The position numbers and the translations under genes are program-made. Shown here piece by piece: positions 44,201 through 52,225 of a stretch of DNA of 64,000 bases. Below the pieces are notes generated by a model. That model searched no databases and was not told where the DNA came from. It saw only the letters and a list, made by a program, of their open reading frames with translations. Source of the stretch: Halobacterium sp. CBA1132 (GTDB taxonomy: Archaea; Halobacteriota; Halobacteria; Halobacteriales; Halobacteriaceae); NCBI RefSeq assembly GCF_001485535.1, contig NZ_BCMZ01000001.1, positions 310,001 to 374,000 of the forward strand, read 5' to 3'. How positions within the stretch are numbered: position 1 is the stretch's first letter; each line of letters starts with the position of its first letter.

Positions 44201-44851
44201 TCAGTCCCCGGTGGGCGTCCCGTCCGGCCGTTTCGCGCCCTCGGAGTCGTGGACGACGGTCTCGCCGGGACCGGGGTTCGCGGGCTCGTAGTTGTCCCGC
44301 ACGCCGATGGCTTCCTCGATGTCGCGCACCGCTCGCTCCTTCAGCGCCGCCGCCAGCGACTCGGCGTCCTCACGGGAGATGTCGCGGCCCAGTCCCTCGC
44401 ACTCGTGGGCGCGCACCATCCCGGATTCATCTACCGCCTCGCCCATCGGCTGGCTCGTCCCACCGAGCGCGACGCTGAACGGGTACGTCTCGCAGATGAG
44501 CGGTCGGCTGTCGTGAACCGTACACGCGCCCGTGCCGTCCTCTTCCTCCTCGTAGAACGAGCAGTCCCCGCACGCCGCCGTCTGGAGCGCCCACTCGAAT
44601 GTTTCTCCGGTCCCGTCCTCGTCGAGGCCGTACGGCATCGGCCGCGCGATTTCCCGCCAGTCGCGGTCGGTCGCGTCCTCCAACTCCCGGACCTCGTCCG
44701 GGAACACCGTCGCCGTGTGGGGGTCGTCGGCCTCGCTCTTACAGCACGCCCCGCAGCGCGTGCACTCGAAGCCGATGGTCTCGATGGCGTCCGCGAGCGC
44801 CGCGACGTCGAGGTCGCGGGCGCGCTCGAGTTCGACTTCGAGTTCCTCCAT
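44201..44851 (-). CDS. YkgJ-family Cys-cluster protein
   Basis: A 216-residue protein with the YkgJ Cys cluster: FECTRCGACCKSEADDPHTA in the N-terminal third, then TAACGDCSFYEEEEDGTGAC and TVHDSRPLICETYPFSVALG. This pattern (C-x2-C-x2-CC ... C-x2-C ... C ... RP-x-C-x2-YP) is believed to bind zinc or an Fe-S cluster. Function unknown in archaea. It is separated from TRAM by 64 nt on the same strand and followed upstream by an intergenic repeated element. Confidence 0.84.
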   Translation of the reverse strand: MEELEVELERARDLDVAALADAIETIGFECTRCGACCKSEADDPHTATVFPDEVRELEDATDRDWREIARPMPYGLDEDGTGETFEWALQTAACGDCSFYEEEEDGTGACTVHDSRPLICETYPFSVALGGTSQPMGEAVDESGMVRAHECEGLGRDISREDAESLAAALKERAVRDIEEAIGVRDNYEPANPGPGETVVHDSEGAKRPDGTPTGD

Positions 44852-44942
44852 GGTCGTGAGTTGGCGATGAGTGCGGAAAAGACTCGCGGGCTAGGTATCG
44901 GTTGGTCTCTTTTCTCCTGTGCGTCCCGCTTCATCTACGACA

Positions 44943-45069
44943 CCTCGAAAGCCCCCCTCCCGCTCGCGGTCGCTCGCGACGTAAGGACCGCAGGCCGGAG
45001 GGCGAGGACCGCAGCGAGCGAGCGACCGCGACCGGTCGGCCCCTTTCGTTCCTCGCCCACCGGTTGATT
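44943..45069. repeat. Intergenic palindromic element with conserved ends, copy 1
   Basis: A 127-bp element starting CCTCGAAAGCCCC (44943-44955) and ending GCCCCTTTC (45039-45047) then CCCACCGGTTGATT (45056-45069). Its inside is a long imperfect hairpin (CTCGCGGTCGCTCGC near the left end, GCGAGCGACCGCG near the right). The same two ends, with a different palindromic interior, recur at 62414-62597. It lies in the 251-nt gap between YkgJ and the MBL gene, which has no other feature I can support. Confidence 0.72.
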
Positions 45070-45102
45070 CAATTCGTCCTGCTACACCGGCTGGTTCGTC
45101 GG

Positions 45103-45876
45103 CTACTGTTCGCCGGCTGGCGGGCGGGCGCGGTCGCCGTCCCACGCGACGTGGCCCTCGACGGCGAGTTTCTGGAGGTGCGCGCGGACGACTCTCGCGG
45201 CGAGGCCGCGGGCGTCGCCGAGCGCTTTCTCGTAGGCGGCGTCGAGAATCTCGTCGACGGTCTCGGCGCCGGATTCGACGGCGGCGCGGACGCTGCGCTC
45301 GCGGTCGCGGCGGTGGAAGTACGTCTCGCGGACGCGCTCGTCGGGATTCTCGATTGGGTCGCCGTGGCCGGGGTGGAGCGCGTCGAAGTCGCGGGCGAGC
45401 AGGCGACGCAGGGACGACAGATACGTGCGGATGTCGCCGTCCGGCGTACCGACGAACACGCTCCCGTCGTCGAACACGAGGTCGCCCGTGACCGCTTCGC
45501 CGTCCGTGACGAACGCGACGTGGTCGGGCGCGTGGCCGGGGGTCGCCAGCACCGAGACGCCGGTGTCCGCGAGCGTGTCACCGGGCCGGAACAGCCGGTC
45601 GGGCTCGGTGCCCGTCGCGTCCGCGAACCGCGCTGCGTACGGCGCGTACGCCCACACTGTCGCGTCGGCTTCGGCCGCGTAGTCGGCGACTGCATCGACG
45701 TGGTCGGGGTGGGTGTGCGTGACGGCGACGTGGTCGATTCCGTCGGCCGCGTCGTCGAGGCCGGGCGTGCGACCCGCGGGGTCGACGAGCAGGTGTTCGC
45801 CCTCGCCGAGAACGTACGCGTTCGTCGCGCCGCCGGGCACCGGCGCTTGGACTGGAACTGCGTAGCGCGCTATCAC
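45103..45876 (-). CDS. MBL-fold metallo-hydrolase
   Basis: A 257-residue metallo-beta-lactamase-fold hydrolase. The metal motif is VAVTHTHPDHVDAVADYAAE (H-x-H-x-D-H), with a second His in VLATPGHAPDHVAFVTDGE, an Asp in VTGDLVFDDGSVF and the last His in LHPGHGDPIENPDERV. It has a C-terminal winged-helix-like region (ARVVRAHLQKLAVEGHVAWD), as in the LACTB2-like group. Substrate unknown; LACTB2 relatives are RNases, so RNA processing is possible. Confidence 0.85.
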   Translation of the reverse strand: MIARYAVPVQAPVPGGATNAYVLGEGEHLLVDPAGRTPGLDDAADGIDHVAVTHTHPDHVDAVADYAAEADATVWAYAPYAARFADATGTEPDRLFRPGDTLADTGVSVLATPGHAPDHVAFVTDGEAVTGDLVFDDGSVFVGTPDGDIRTYLSSLRRLLARDFDALHPGHGDPIENPDERVRETYFHRRDRERSVRAAVESGAETVDEILDAAYEKALGDARGLAARVVRAHLQKLAVEGHVAWDGDRARPPAGEQ

Positions 45877-45913
45877 GAGTGGAGCGTGGAACGCTGCGAG
45901 GAAAAACCGGCGG

Positions 45914-46183
45914 TTAGTTCTCGAGGAAGTACACTTGCTTGCGGGCGTCCTGGAAACTGTAGCGGGAGCCGACGAGGTCCGCGTCGTCGAGGCGGTTGAG
46001 CGCGTACCGGACGGTGCGGTCCGGCAGCAGGGACTCCTCCGCGAGTTGGCCCTGCGAGAGCGGCGCGTCGATTTCGAGAACTTTCGCGACGAGTTTCGCG
46101 CTCGGCGGGAGTTCGCGCAGGCGCTCGCGGAATTCTTCGTCGTCCTGAATGAGTGACTGGTGCTCCGTGGCGGACGTGCTCAT
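45914..46183 (-). CDS. Winged-helix transcriptional regulator (MarR-like)
   Basis: An 89-residue DNA-binding protein: LPPSAKLVAKVLEIDAPLSQ and GQLAEESLLPDRTVRYALNR form the helix-turn-helix, with a wing (ADLVGSRYSFQDARKQVYFL). It is essentially a bare DNA-binding domain. Its upstream region (46184-46260) contains a TATAC-N10-GTATA inverted repeat that could be its own operator. It is divergent from the methyltransferase gene, which it might also control. Confidence 0.83.
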   Translation of the reverse strand: MSTSATEHQSLIQDDEEFRERLRELPPSAKLVAKVLEIDAPLSQGQLAEESLLPDRTVRYALNRLDDADLVGSRYSFQDARKQVYFLEN

Positions 46184-46232
46184 GGAACTCTCTCACATAC
46201 TGAGGGAGGTAAAGGTTGTCTACCCGTGGGAC

Positions 46233-46252
46233 TATACACCTTATATCGTATA
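46233..46252. promoter_or_regulatory. Candidate operator TATAC-N10-GTATA between regulator and methyltransferase
   Basis: An AT-rich island in GC-rich DNA: TATAC at 46233-46237 and GTATA at 46248-46252, with TTATA-tcg-TATAA nested inside. It lies 50-70 bases upstream of the winged-helix gene (minus strand). GATATAAGG on the minus strand could be a TATA box, so binding here would affect transcription. The rest of the 252-nt gap shows a TTTTAA promoter element before the methyltransferase and nothing else I can support. Confidence 0.45.
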
Positions 46253-46435
46253 ATGATGTCTGAGCGCGCTCGCGCGGTACGACCACCTGTGACTTCACGC
46301 CGAGATGGTGAGGGGGAACACGGCGGGGGACTCGTTCCCGGTGGCCCGGCACGCCGCCACCTCTCGGGCGTCGTGTTTGTCGCGTGGTTTCCAGTACGGT
46401 TTTAACCACCCGCCCCCGAAGTGCAAGCGAGAAGC

Positions 46436-47140
46436 GTGAAGGGACAGGAGTGGTACCAGGCCACGGAGGTCGCGGAGGAGTACGACGAGAAGCGATTCTC
46501 CCGTGGCGGCCGGCTCATCGACCGACGAGAGAAAGAGGCCGTCCTCGACGCAGTGGGGCCGGTCGAGGACCAGCGCGTCCTCGAAATCGCCTGTGGCACC
46601 GGCCGCTTCACGGTGATGCTCGCCGAGCGCGGCGCCGACATCACCGGGCTGGACATCTCCGGGCCGATGCTCCAAGAGGGCCGCGAAAAAGCCCAGCGAG
46701 CGGGCGTCGCGGACACCATCGAGTTCATGCGCGGCGACGCCGGGCGACTCCCGTTCCCGGACGACCACTTCGACACCGTGTTCGCGATGCGATTCTTCCA
46801 CCTCGCGGACACGCCGGCGCGGTTCCTCACGGAGATGGCGCGCGTCTCCAAGGACTGCGTGTTCTTCGACACCTTCAACCGGTTCAGCACGCGCTCGCTG
46901 TACAACTGGCTGCTCCCGATGGGGTCGCGGCTGTACGGCGACAGCGAGGTCCGACGGCTCGTCGACGAGGCCGGCCTCGACCTCGTGGACGACGAGCACG
47001 ACTTCCTCGTGCCGTACGGCTTCTACCGAAAGGTGCCGGACTGGATCGCAGACCCGATTCGGCGCGCGGACACGGCCATCGGCGGGACGCCGGTCGGCCG
47101 GTCATTGGCGTCGGTGTCGTACTGGCAGACGAGCGTCTGA
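46436..47140 (+). CDS. Class I SAM-dependent methyltransferase
   Basis: A 234-residue methyltransferase starting at GTG (VKGQEWYQATEVAEEYDEKR). SAM-binding motif I is VLEIACGTGRFTVMLAERGA, the acidic motif II is TGLDISGPML and motif IV is FDTVFAMRFFHL. An adenine-contacting Asp sits in FMRGDAGRLPFPDD. The substrate is not readable; UbiE-like enzymes act on quinones. A TTTTAA box at 46399-46404 is a fitting promoter element. Confidence 0.86.
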   Translation: MKGQEWYQATEVAEEYDEKRFSRGGRLIDRREKEAVLDAVGPVEDQRVLEIACGTGRFTVMLAERGADITGLDISGPMLQEGREKAQRAGVADTIEFMRGDAGRLPFPDDHFDTVFAMRFFHLADTPARFLTEMARVSKDCVFFDTFNRFSTRSLYNWLLPMGSRLYGDSEVRRLVDEAGLDLVDDEHDFLVPYGFYRKVPDWIADPIRRADTAIGGTPVGRSLASVSYWQTSV

Positions 47141-47228
47141 CAGAAACCCACGGCTCGTGTGAGTTCGCGGACGATTTCGGGGGTTTCGACCCGGGACGTT
47201 TTTACCACAGCGCGGGTTCGTGTACGCT

Positions 47229-48149
47229 ATGGACCTCTCGGTAGTGGTGCCCACCCTCAACGGCCGCGACGTACTCGCAGCGTCGCTGGACGCGCTCGCG
47301 GCCCACGCACCCGACGCCGAGGTCGTGGTCGTCAACGGCCCGTCCGTGGACGGGACGTCCGGGATGGTGCGCGACCACGACGCAGCCGACCTGCTGTTGG
47401 AGCTCTCCGAGCGAAACCTCAACGCCTCCCGCAACGCCGGCGTCGCGGCCGCAGACGGCGATGTCGTCGCGTTCGTCGGGCAGGACTCCCAGATTCGCGA
47501 GGGCTGGGTGGAGGCCGTCGAAGCCGCGCTGGACGACGGCGCCGACGCGGTCACCGGCCCCGTCCACCGACGCGTCGAGGGCGGTGTCACTACGGAGTCC
47601 GTCGAAACGGCGACCGTCGCGGGCCGCCACGTCACGTTCTTCGACGGCGGGAACGTCGCGTTCGTCCGGGACGCTCTCGACGCCCTCGACGGGTTCGACG
47701 AGTACCTCCAAACTGGCGCCGCGCGCGACGCCGCTCACCGACTGGCGGGCATGGACCGCGACGTCGTGTGGGGCGCGGACGCAGTCGTGCTCCGTGAAGC
47801 GAAAGACGACATCCGCCACCGACTCCCGGAAGACGCCGAGGAGTCGGCGTGGGGGCTGAAGTACCGGTCGCTGGCGTACCGGCTCGTGAAGAACTACGGA
47901 TTCGGCGCGCGCATCGCCGCCCGCATCACGAAACACGCCTTCGGGGACGCCTTCTCGGTCGGCGGGGACGTGCTGCGCGGCGACGCGAAACTCTCCGAGT
48001 GGGCGGCCGCCGGCAGCGCCGTCGTCCCGAACGTCTGGCGGGGCAGTCAGGACGGGGTGTCCGCGCGGATGGCGGACCGAACCCCGCGACGCAACCCCAA
48101 CGGCGTCTCCGCGCGCATGGACCGAACGATGGTCCGCCACGACTGCTGA
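47229..48149 (+). CDS. Family 2 glycosyltransferase
   Basis: A 306-residue GT2 enzyme starting MDLSVVVPTLNGRDVLAASL. The DxD-like motif region is DVVAFVGQDSQIREGWVEAV, with a QDS in place of the usual DDD/DAD. Other family parts are SERNLNASRNAGVAAADG and FFDGGNVAFVRDALDALDGF. A C-terminal Arg-rich segment (MADRTPRRNPNGVSARMDRT) follows. It lacks membrane helices, so it likely works at the cytosolic membrane face. Product unknown. Confidence 0.84.
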   Translation: MDLSVVVPTLNGRDVLAASLDALAAHAPDAEVVVVNGPSVDGTSGMVRDHDAADLLLELSERNLNASRNAGVAAADGDVVAFVGQDSQIREGWVEAVEAALDDGADAVTGPVHRRVEGGVTTESVETATVAGRHVTFFDGGNVAFVRDALDALDGFDEYLQTGAARDAAHRLAGMDRDVVWGADAVVLREAKDDIRHRLPEDAEESAWGLKYRSLAYRLVKNYGFGARIAARITKHAFGDAFSVGGDVLRGDAKLSEWAAAGSAVVPNVWRGSQDGVSARMADRTPRRNPNGVSARMDRTMVRHDC

Positions 48150-48196
48150 CCGCTCTCCTCGTAGCCCGCGCTCGGCGACGCACTGCCGAGTCAGAA

Positions 48197-48313
48197 TCAG
48201 TTCCGGAACCGTTCCGCGAGGAACGTCGAGAGGTTGACGAACGTGTACGCGCCGTACAGCATCACGGCGACGGCGACCGCGAGCATCACCAGCCACTCCA
48301 ACTGCCCGTTCAT
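48197..48313 (-). CDS. Single-TM small membrane protein (38 residues)
   Basis: The ORF starts ATG and reads MNGQLEWLVMLAVAVAVMLY then GAYTFVNLSTFLAERFRN. It has one membrane helix (residues 6-24) and a basic C-terminus. The next ATG-rich frame is on the minus strand upstream of the amidohydrolase (48357, 43 nt away). It is too short for strong proof but the hydrophobic pattern and compact layout support it. No homologue is known to me. Confidence 0.5.
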   Translation of the reverse strand: MNGQLEWLVMLAVAVAVMLYGAYTFVNLSTFLAERFRN

Positions 48314-48356
48314 GGCCGGTGAGACTCCCGGCGGCGCGATAAGCTTTCTGTCGCCC

Positions 48357-49175
48357 TCACTCCCGGTCGAGTCCGGGGACGACGCGCACGGCGTTCTTCC
48401 CGAACACCTTCCGCATCGCGTCCTCGGTGACGTCGAGCGTGAGAATCTCCATGACCGCGACGTTCGGGTGGGTGGCGGGCGCGCCGCTCCCGAAGACGAC
48501 GCGGTCGGGGTGCTCGACGATGGCGTGTTCGAGCAGTTCCCGGTACCGGACCGCCGCCGTGTCGAGGTAGAGGTCGTCGTGGCTGTCCAGTAGCGCGACG
48601 GCCTCGTGCATCAGTTCGCGGTCGAGCGGGTGGCCGCCGAAGTGCGCCAGCACTACGGGGAACTCGCGGTCGAGCAGCGTCGCGTCCAGCGCGCTCGGCG
48701 GGAACCCCTCGCCGCCGTGGACGAGCACCGGCAGGCCGACGTCGTCGAGCACGTCGAGGACGTCCGGTTCGGGGAGGCCGTCCCTGGTCGGGTCGAGTTT
48801 GAACCCGTGGAAGCGGTCGTCGTAGGCGTACTGTTCGACGTCCTCCGGTGAGGTCTGCCAGTCAGTCCGCGACGACCGGAGGTTCTTCAGCCGGGAGGTC
48901 GCGCCGTCGCCGGGGTCGTGGGGGCCGTCGATGCGCGCGAACGCGATGAACGGCCGCTGGACGGCCTGCCGCGCGACCGCGTTGTTCGCGCGGAGGTAGC
49001 CCTGTTCGCCCTTCCGCGGCCCGGGGAAGACCACGGAGCGAACGACCCCGGCCTGGTGCATCTCGCGTTCGAGGTCCTCGCCGTCGATGGTGCGGCCCCG
49101 GACTGGGCGCCCCGGGCCGGCGTGGAGCCGCGCGTGCAGGTCCACAATCCGGAACCCGTGCTCCAGTTCGAGCAT
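48357..49175 (-). CDS. Amidohydrolase-family protein (TIM-barrel metal hydrolase)
   Basis: A 272-residue protein. I chose the ATG giving MLELEHGFRIVDLHARLHAG. The H-x-H motif of the superfamily reads DLHARLHAG, which is atypical. DRFHGFKLDPTRDGLPEPDV and VGLPVLVHGGEGFPPSA provide the Lys/His positions, and VVLAHFGGHPLDRELMHEAV the second His pair. The late Asp is near RVVFGSGAPATHPNVAVMEI, where the usual Asp is Gly. Closest in style to the amidohydrolase 2 group of decarboxylases/lactonases; function unknown. Confidence 0.78.
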   Translation of the reverse strand: MLELEHGFRIVDLHARLHAGPGRPVRGRTIDGEDLEREMHQAGVVRSVVFPGPRKGEQGYLRANNAVARQAVQRPFIAFARIDGPHDPGDGATSRLKNLRSSRTDWQTSPEDVEQYAYDDRFHGFKLDPTRDGLPEPDVLDVLDDVGLPVLVHGGEGFPPSALDATLLDREFPVVLAHFGGHPLDRELMHEAVALLDSHDDLYLDTAAVRYRELLEHAIVEHPDRVVFGSGAPATHPNVAVMEILTLDVTEDAMRKVFGKNAVRVVPGLDRE

Positions 49176-49317
49176 ACGCGTTCGTCGCCGGCCGGGTATT
49201 TCGGTGTGACGGTGCCCTTGCGCGTCTCCCGCCCGGACAGACTCCCCGCTGGCGGCCCGGCCACAATCTTTACGCGCTCGTCGAGCACTTACCCGTCTTC
49301 GACCACACGACCCGGGT

Positions 49318-50670
49318 ATGAGCGAGCAGCTCGGGCTCACGGAGTGCGTGTCGATGGCGCTCGGCGGCATGATCGGGGGTGGCATCTACGCCGTGCTGGG
49401 CGTCGTCGCGGGCGTCACGGACGCCGCGACGTGGTTCGCGTTCCTGCTCGCGGGCGCCGTCGCGCTCTGCGCGGGCTACTCGTACAACAAGCTCAACGTG
49501 CTCGTCGACGACGGCGGCGGGTCCGTGTCGTTCGTGCAGTCGCTGGTCGGGAACACCACGCTGGCGGGGATGCTCGGGTGGACGCTGCTGTTCGGCTACG
49601 TCGGGTCGATGGCGATGTACGCGTTCGCGTTCGCGGAGTTCACGCTCGGATTCTCGGTCGTCCCAGCGGCGGTGTTCGGGCTGCCGATGCGGCCGCTCGT
49701 CTCGGTGGCCGCGGTCGCGCTGTTCGTCGCGCTGAACCTGCTCGGCGCGCGTACCACGGGGACCGCCGAGAACGTCCTCGTCGCCGCGAAAGTCCTCGTG
49801 TTGGTCGCGTTCGGCGTCTTCGGACTCGTCTACGCGACGTCGCTATCAGAGACGCAGATGGCCTACGGCTTCGGACAGCTCACGACGGTCGGGCCGGTCG
49901 TCGCGGCGGCCATCTCGTTCGTCGCGTTCCAAGGCTGGCAGCTACTGTTCTACGACCAGGATAGCGTCAGTGACCACGTCGAGACGATTCGGCGCGCGGT
50001 CTACATCTCGATTCCCGCCGCGGTCGCTATCTACGTCCTCGTCGCCGTCGTCACTGTGAACCTCGCGCCGCAGGCGCTCGAACACCACCCGCACGTCGCG
50101 CTCGCGGACGCCGCCTCCGAGATGCTCTCCGTGGTCGGACTGTCGAGTCTCGGGTTCGTCGTCGTCTCGGTGTCGGCGCTGTTCTCGACGGGCAGCGCCA
50201 TCAACGCGACGCTGTTCTCCGCGGCGCACTTCGCGAAGCGGCTCATCCGCGGCGACCTGCTCCCGGACCGGTTCGGCGACACGGACGCAGACGGTGCGCC
50301 CGAGAAGGCGATTCTCGCGTTGGGCGTGGTGACGGCGGCGTTCGCGTCCTACGGGAGCCTCGGCGCCATCACGTCGTTCGCGTCGCTGTCGTTCATCGTC
50401 GTGTTCGGCGCGATGAGCCTGCTCGCGTTCCGCAACCGCGACGCCGCGGACGCCGACATCAACCCCGTGCTGCCAGCGGTCGGCACCGTCGGCGCGCTCG
50501 GGTTCGCGCCGCTGATGGTCAACAACCTCTACAACCGCGAACCCGGAACGTTCTGGATGGTCGTCGTGCTCGCGGTGCTCACGGTCGCGGTGGAACTCCT
50601 CTACTTCGAACGCGACACCATCCAACACCAACTCGGCGAGTTCGAGGACGACATTGAGTCGCGGATGTGA
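49318..50670 (+). CDS. APC-family amino acid permease
   Basis: A 450-residue, 12-helix transporter. The first helix carries the APC substrate motif (VSMALGGMIGGGIYAVLGVV, G-[S/G]-G-I-F/Y form). Helix 6 and the region VSFVAFQGWQLLFYDQDSVS also match the family. It is a cationic or neutral amino acid importer by family; the specific substrate is unknown. A separate plus-strand start lies 142 nt from the divergent amidohydrolase. Confidence 0.88.
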   Translation: MSEQLGLTECVSMALGGMIGGGIYAVLGVVAGVTDAATWFAFLLAGAVALCAGYSYNKLNVLVDDGGGSVSFVQSLVGNTTLAGMLGWTLLFGYVGSMAMYAFAFAEFTLGFSVVPAAVFGLPMRPLVSVAAVALFVALNLLGARTTGTAENVLVAAKVLVLVAFGVFGLVYATSLSETQMAYGFGQLTTVGPVVAAAISFVAFQGWQLLFYDQDSVSDHVETIRRAVYISIPAAVAIYVLVAVVTVNLAPQALEHHPHVALADAASEMLSVVGLSSLGFVVVSVSALFSTGSAINATLFSAAHFAKRLIRGDLLPDRFGDTDADGAPEKAILALGVVTAAFASYGSLGAITSFASLSFIVVFGAMSLLAFRNRDAADADINPVLPAVGTVGALGFAPLMVNNLYNREPGTFWMVVVLAVLTVAVELLYFERDTIQHQLGEFEDDIESRM

Positions 50671-50706
50671 CGCGCGGCGTGCCGGTCCGCACCGTCACCG
50701 CGACCG

Positions 50707-51462
50707 TCACCACGAGAGTTCGATTGGACTGCCGGGTTCGACGCCGAACGCGTCGTCCCCGCGGCCGCGATTCACGGCGAGTTCGACGTTCCCGTGGCTG
50801 CCGACGGTCACGACGCGCTCGCCGGGTTCGACGGCGGCGTACGTCCGCTCGACCCGCACTCGGTCGCGGTTCACGCGCACGGAGTCCCCGAAGTGGTCGT
50901 CGACGATGCGCCCCGGCAGGTTCGTGATGGCGTTCCCGAAGCCGTCCACGACGAGCACCTCGCCGCGGAGCACGTCGCCCGCGAGGTCCGGGTCGGGGAA
51001 CGCCACGGTCTCGTAGTCGTCGAGGCGCTCGTAGCCCGGATAGTCGTCGAACGCCTCGACACCGCGCTCGTGGACGTCCGCGGCGGCGGGCGCGAACACG
51101 TCCCGGCCGTGGAACGTCGAACTCGCGGGGTCGTCGACTTCGATTTCGAACACCTCGACGTCGTCGTCGATTCGTCGCGCCGCGGGAACCGCGACCCCGT
51201 TGTCCGGCGCGACGAGGGCGTGGCGGCCCGCGCGCACGACGACTGCCTTCCGGTCGGTGCCGACGCCCGGGTCGACGACGACGAGGTGGACTGCCGGCGG
51301 GAAGTACGGCAGCACCTCCCGTAGCCAAAATGCGGCCGCACGCACGTCCTGCCGCGGGAAGTCGTGTGCGACGTCGACGAGACGCGCGTCCGTCGACTGC
51401 AACACCACGCCCTTCATCGCCGCGGGGTACGGCGTCCCGAAGTCGGAACTCAGCGTTAGCAT
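50707..51462 (-). CDS. SAM hydroxide adenosyltransferase (DUF62 family)
   Basis: A 251-residue protein of the duf62/chlorinase fold, which splits S-adenosylmethionine into adenosine and methionine using water. Family features: LTLSSDFGTPYPAAMKGVVL at the start (Asp ligand), VVVDPGVGTDRKAVVVRAGR, DNGVAVPAARR, and VVDGFGNAITNLPGRIVDDH. The haloarchaeal operon order with NMN adenylyltransferase and lon is similar elsewhere (from memory). It begins 42 nt before the downstream end of NMNAT on the same strand. Confidence 0.88.
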   Translation of the reverse strand: MLTLSSDFGTPYPAAMKGVVLQSTDARLVDVAHDFPRQDVRAAAFWLREVLPYFPPAVHLVVVDPGVGTDRKAVVVRAGRHALVAPDNGVAVPAARRIDDDVEVFEIEVDDPASSTFHGRDVFAPAAADVHERGVEAFDDYPGYERLDDYETVAFPDPDLAGDVLRGEVLVVDGFGNAITNLPGRIVDDHFGDSVRVNRDRVRVERTYAAVEPGERVVTVGSHGNVELAVNRGRGDDAFGVEPGSPIELSW

Positions 51463-51503
51463 ACGTCGCGCGTACGGCGCCGCCGTTGAAAACTGCTGGC
51501 CAG

Positions 51504-52019
51504 CTACTCCCCGGTGTCCGTGTCGCCGACGCGCTGGATGCGGTCGATGCCGTCGATTTCGTCGATAACGTCCGCGACCGGCTTCGGGACGAGTTCCCGC
51601 CAGTCACCGCCCGCCTCCATCCGGCGGCGAATCTCGGTGCCTTCGAGCACGTCGCGCTCGAACATCGGGGACTGCCGGACCTCGATGCCGGCCTCGTTGA
51701 ACAGCCGAATCACGAGCGGGTTGTTCGAGTACGCCACGTCGAAGTTCGGACTCATCGACTGGACGTGGCTCACCCAGACCGCGTTCCGGTCCAAGTCCTC
51801 GATGGGGACGGCGTACGTCACGAGGTCGAAATCCACCAGCGACTTCGTAATCATCATGATGCGCTCGCCCGCCGTGAACGGGTTCCGCGTGCTGTGGGAG
51901 TCGCCCGCGCTCCCGATGCCGACGACCAGTTCGTCGACTTCGGTGGCAATCTGCTCGACGACGCGGTGGTGGCCGTTGTGGTACGGCTGGAAGCGACCGA
52001 TGTAGAACCCGCGGGTCAT
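51504..52019 (-). CDS. Nicotinamide-nucleotide adenylyltransferase
   Basis: Makes NAD from NMN and ATP. The 171-residue archaeal-type enzyme has the nucleotidyltransferase motif MTRGFYIGRFQPYHNGHHRV (H-x-G-H), the substrate region VGIGSAGDSHSTRNPFTAGE, and the second motif EGTEIRRRMEAGGDWRELVP in place of ISTxxxR. I used the ATG six codons inside the longest frame, as homologues start here. The gene lies upstream of the SAM hydroxide adenosyltransferase on the minus strand and is divergent from lonB. Confidence 0.92.
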   Translation of the reverse strand: MTRGFYIGRFQPYHNGHHRVVEQIATEVDELVVGIGSAGDSHSTRNPFTAGERIMMITKSLVDFDLVTYAVPIEDLDRNAVWVSHVQSMSPNFDVAYSNNPLVIRLFNEAGIEVRQSPMFERDVLEGTEIRRRMEAGGDWRELVPKPVADVIDEIDGIDRIQRVGDTDTGE

Positions 52020-52225
52020 GTCGTCACCTCGAAACACCCCGTCAGCGACTATAAGAATGGCGAGTTCGGCGCCGCCACCGACACAGCCGCGCTGGCGACG
52101 AACGACGAAATCCTGTTCCCGGGATTGAGGGCCCGAAACCGGGTAATACGGCCGGTTAAGCGCTTTTCCGAGGGAGAAAGTATATCAGTCGCCCGTCCGT
52201 GTTTTCACGTGTCGAAACCACTTCT

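Noticed and set aside
44902-45999. 365-residue plus-strand ORF through the dispersed element and MBL gene
   Set aside because: It is antisense to a recognised MBL hydrolase and begins in a palindromic repeat.
46253-46405. 50-codon plus-strand ORF (MMSERARAVRPP...) after the TATAC/GTATA repeat
   Set aside because: Arg/Gly/Pro-rich with a TATA-like sequence touching the ATG, not at the needed distance; no sign of selection on codons.
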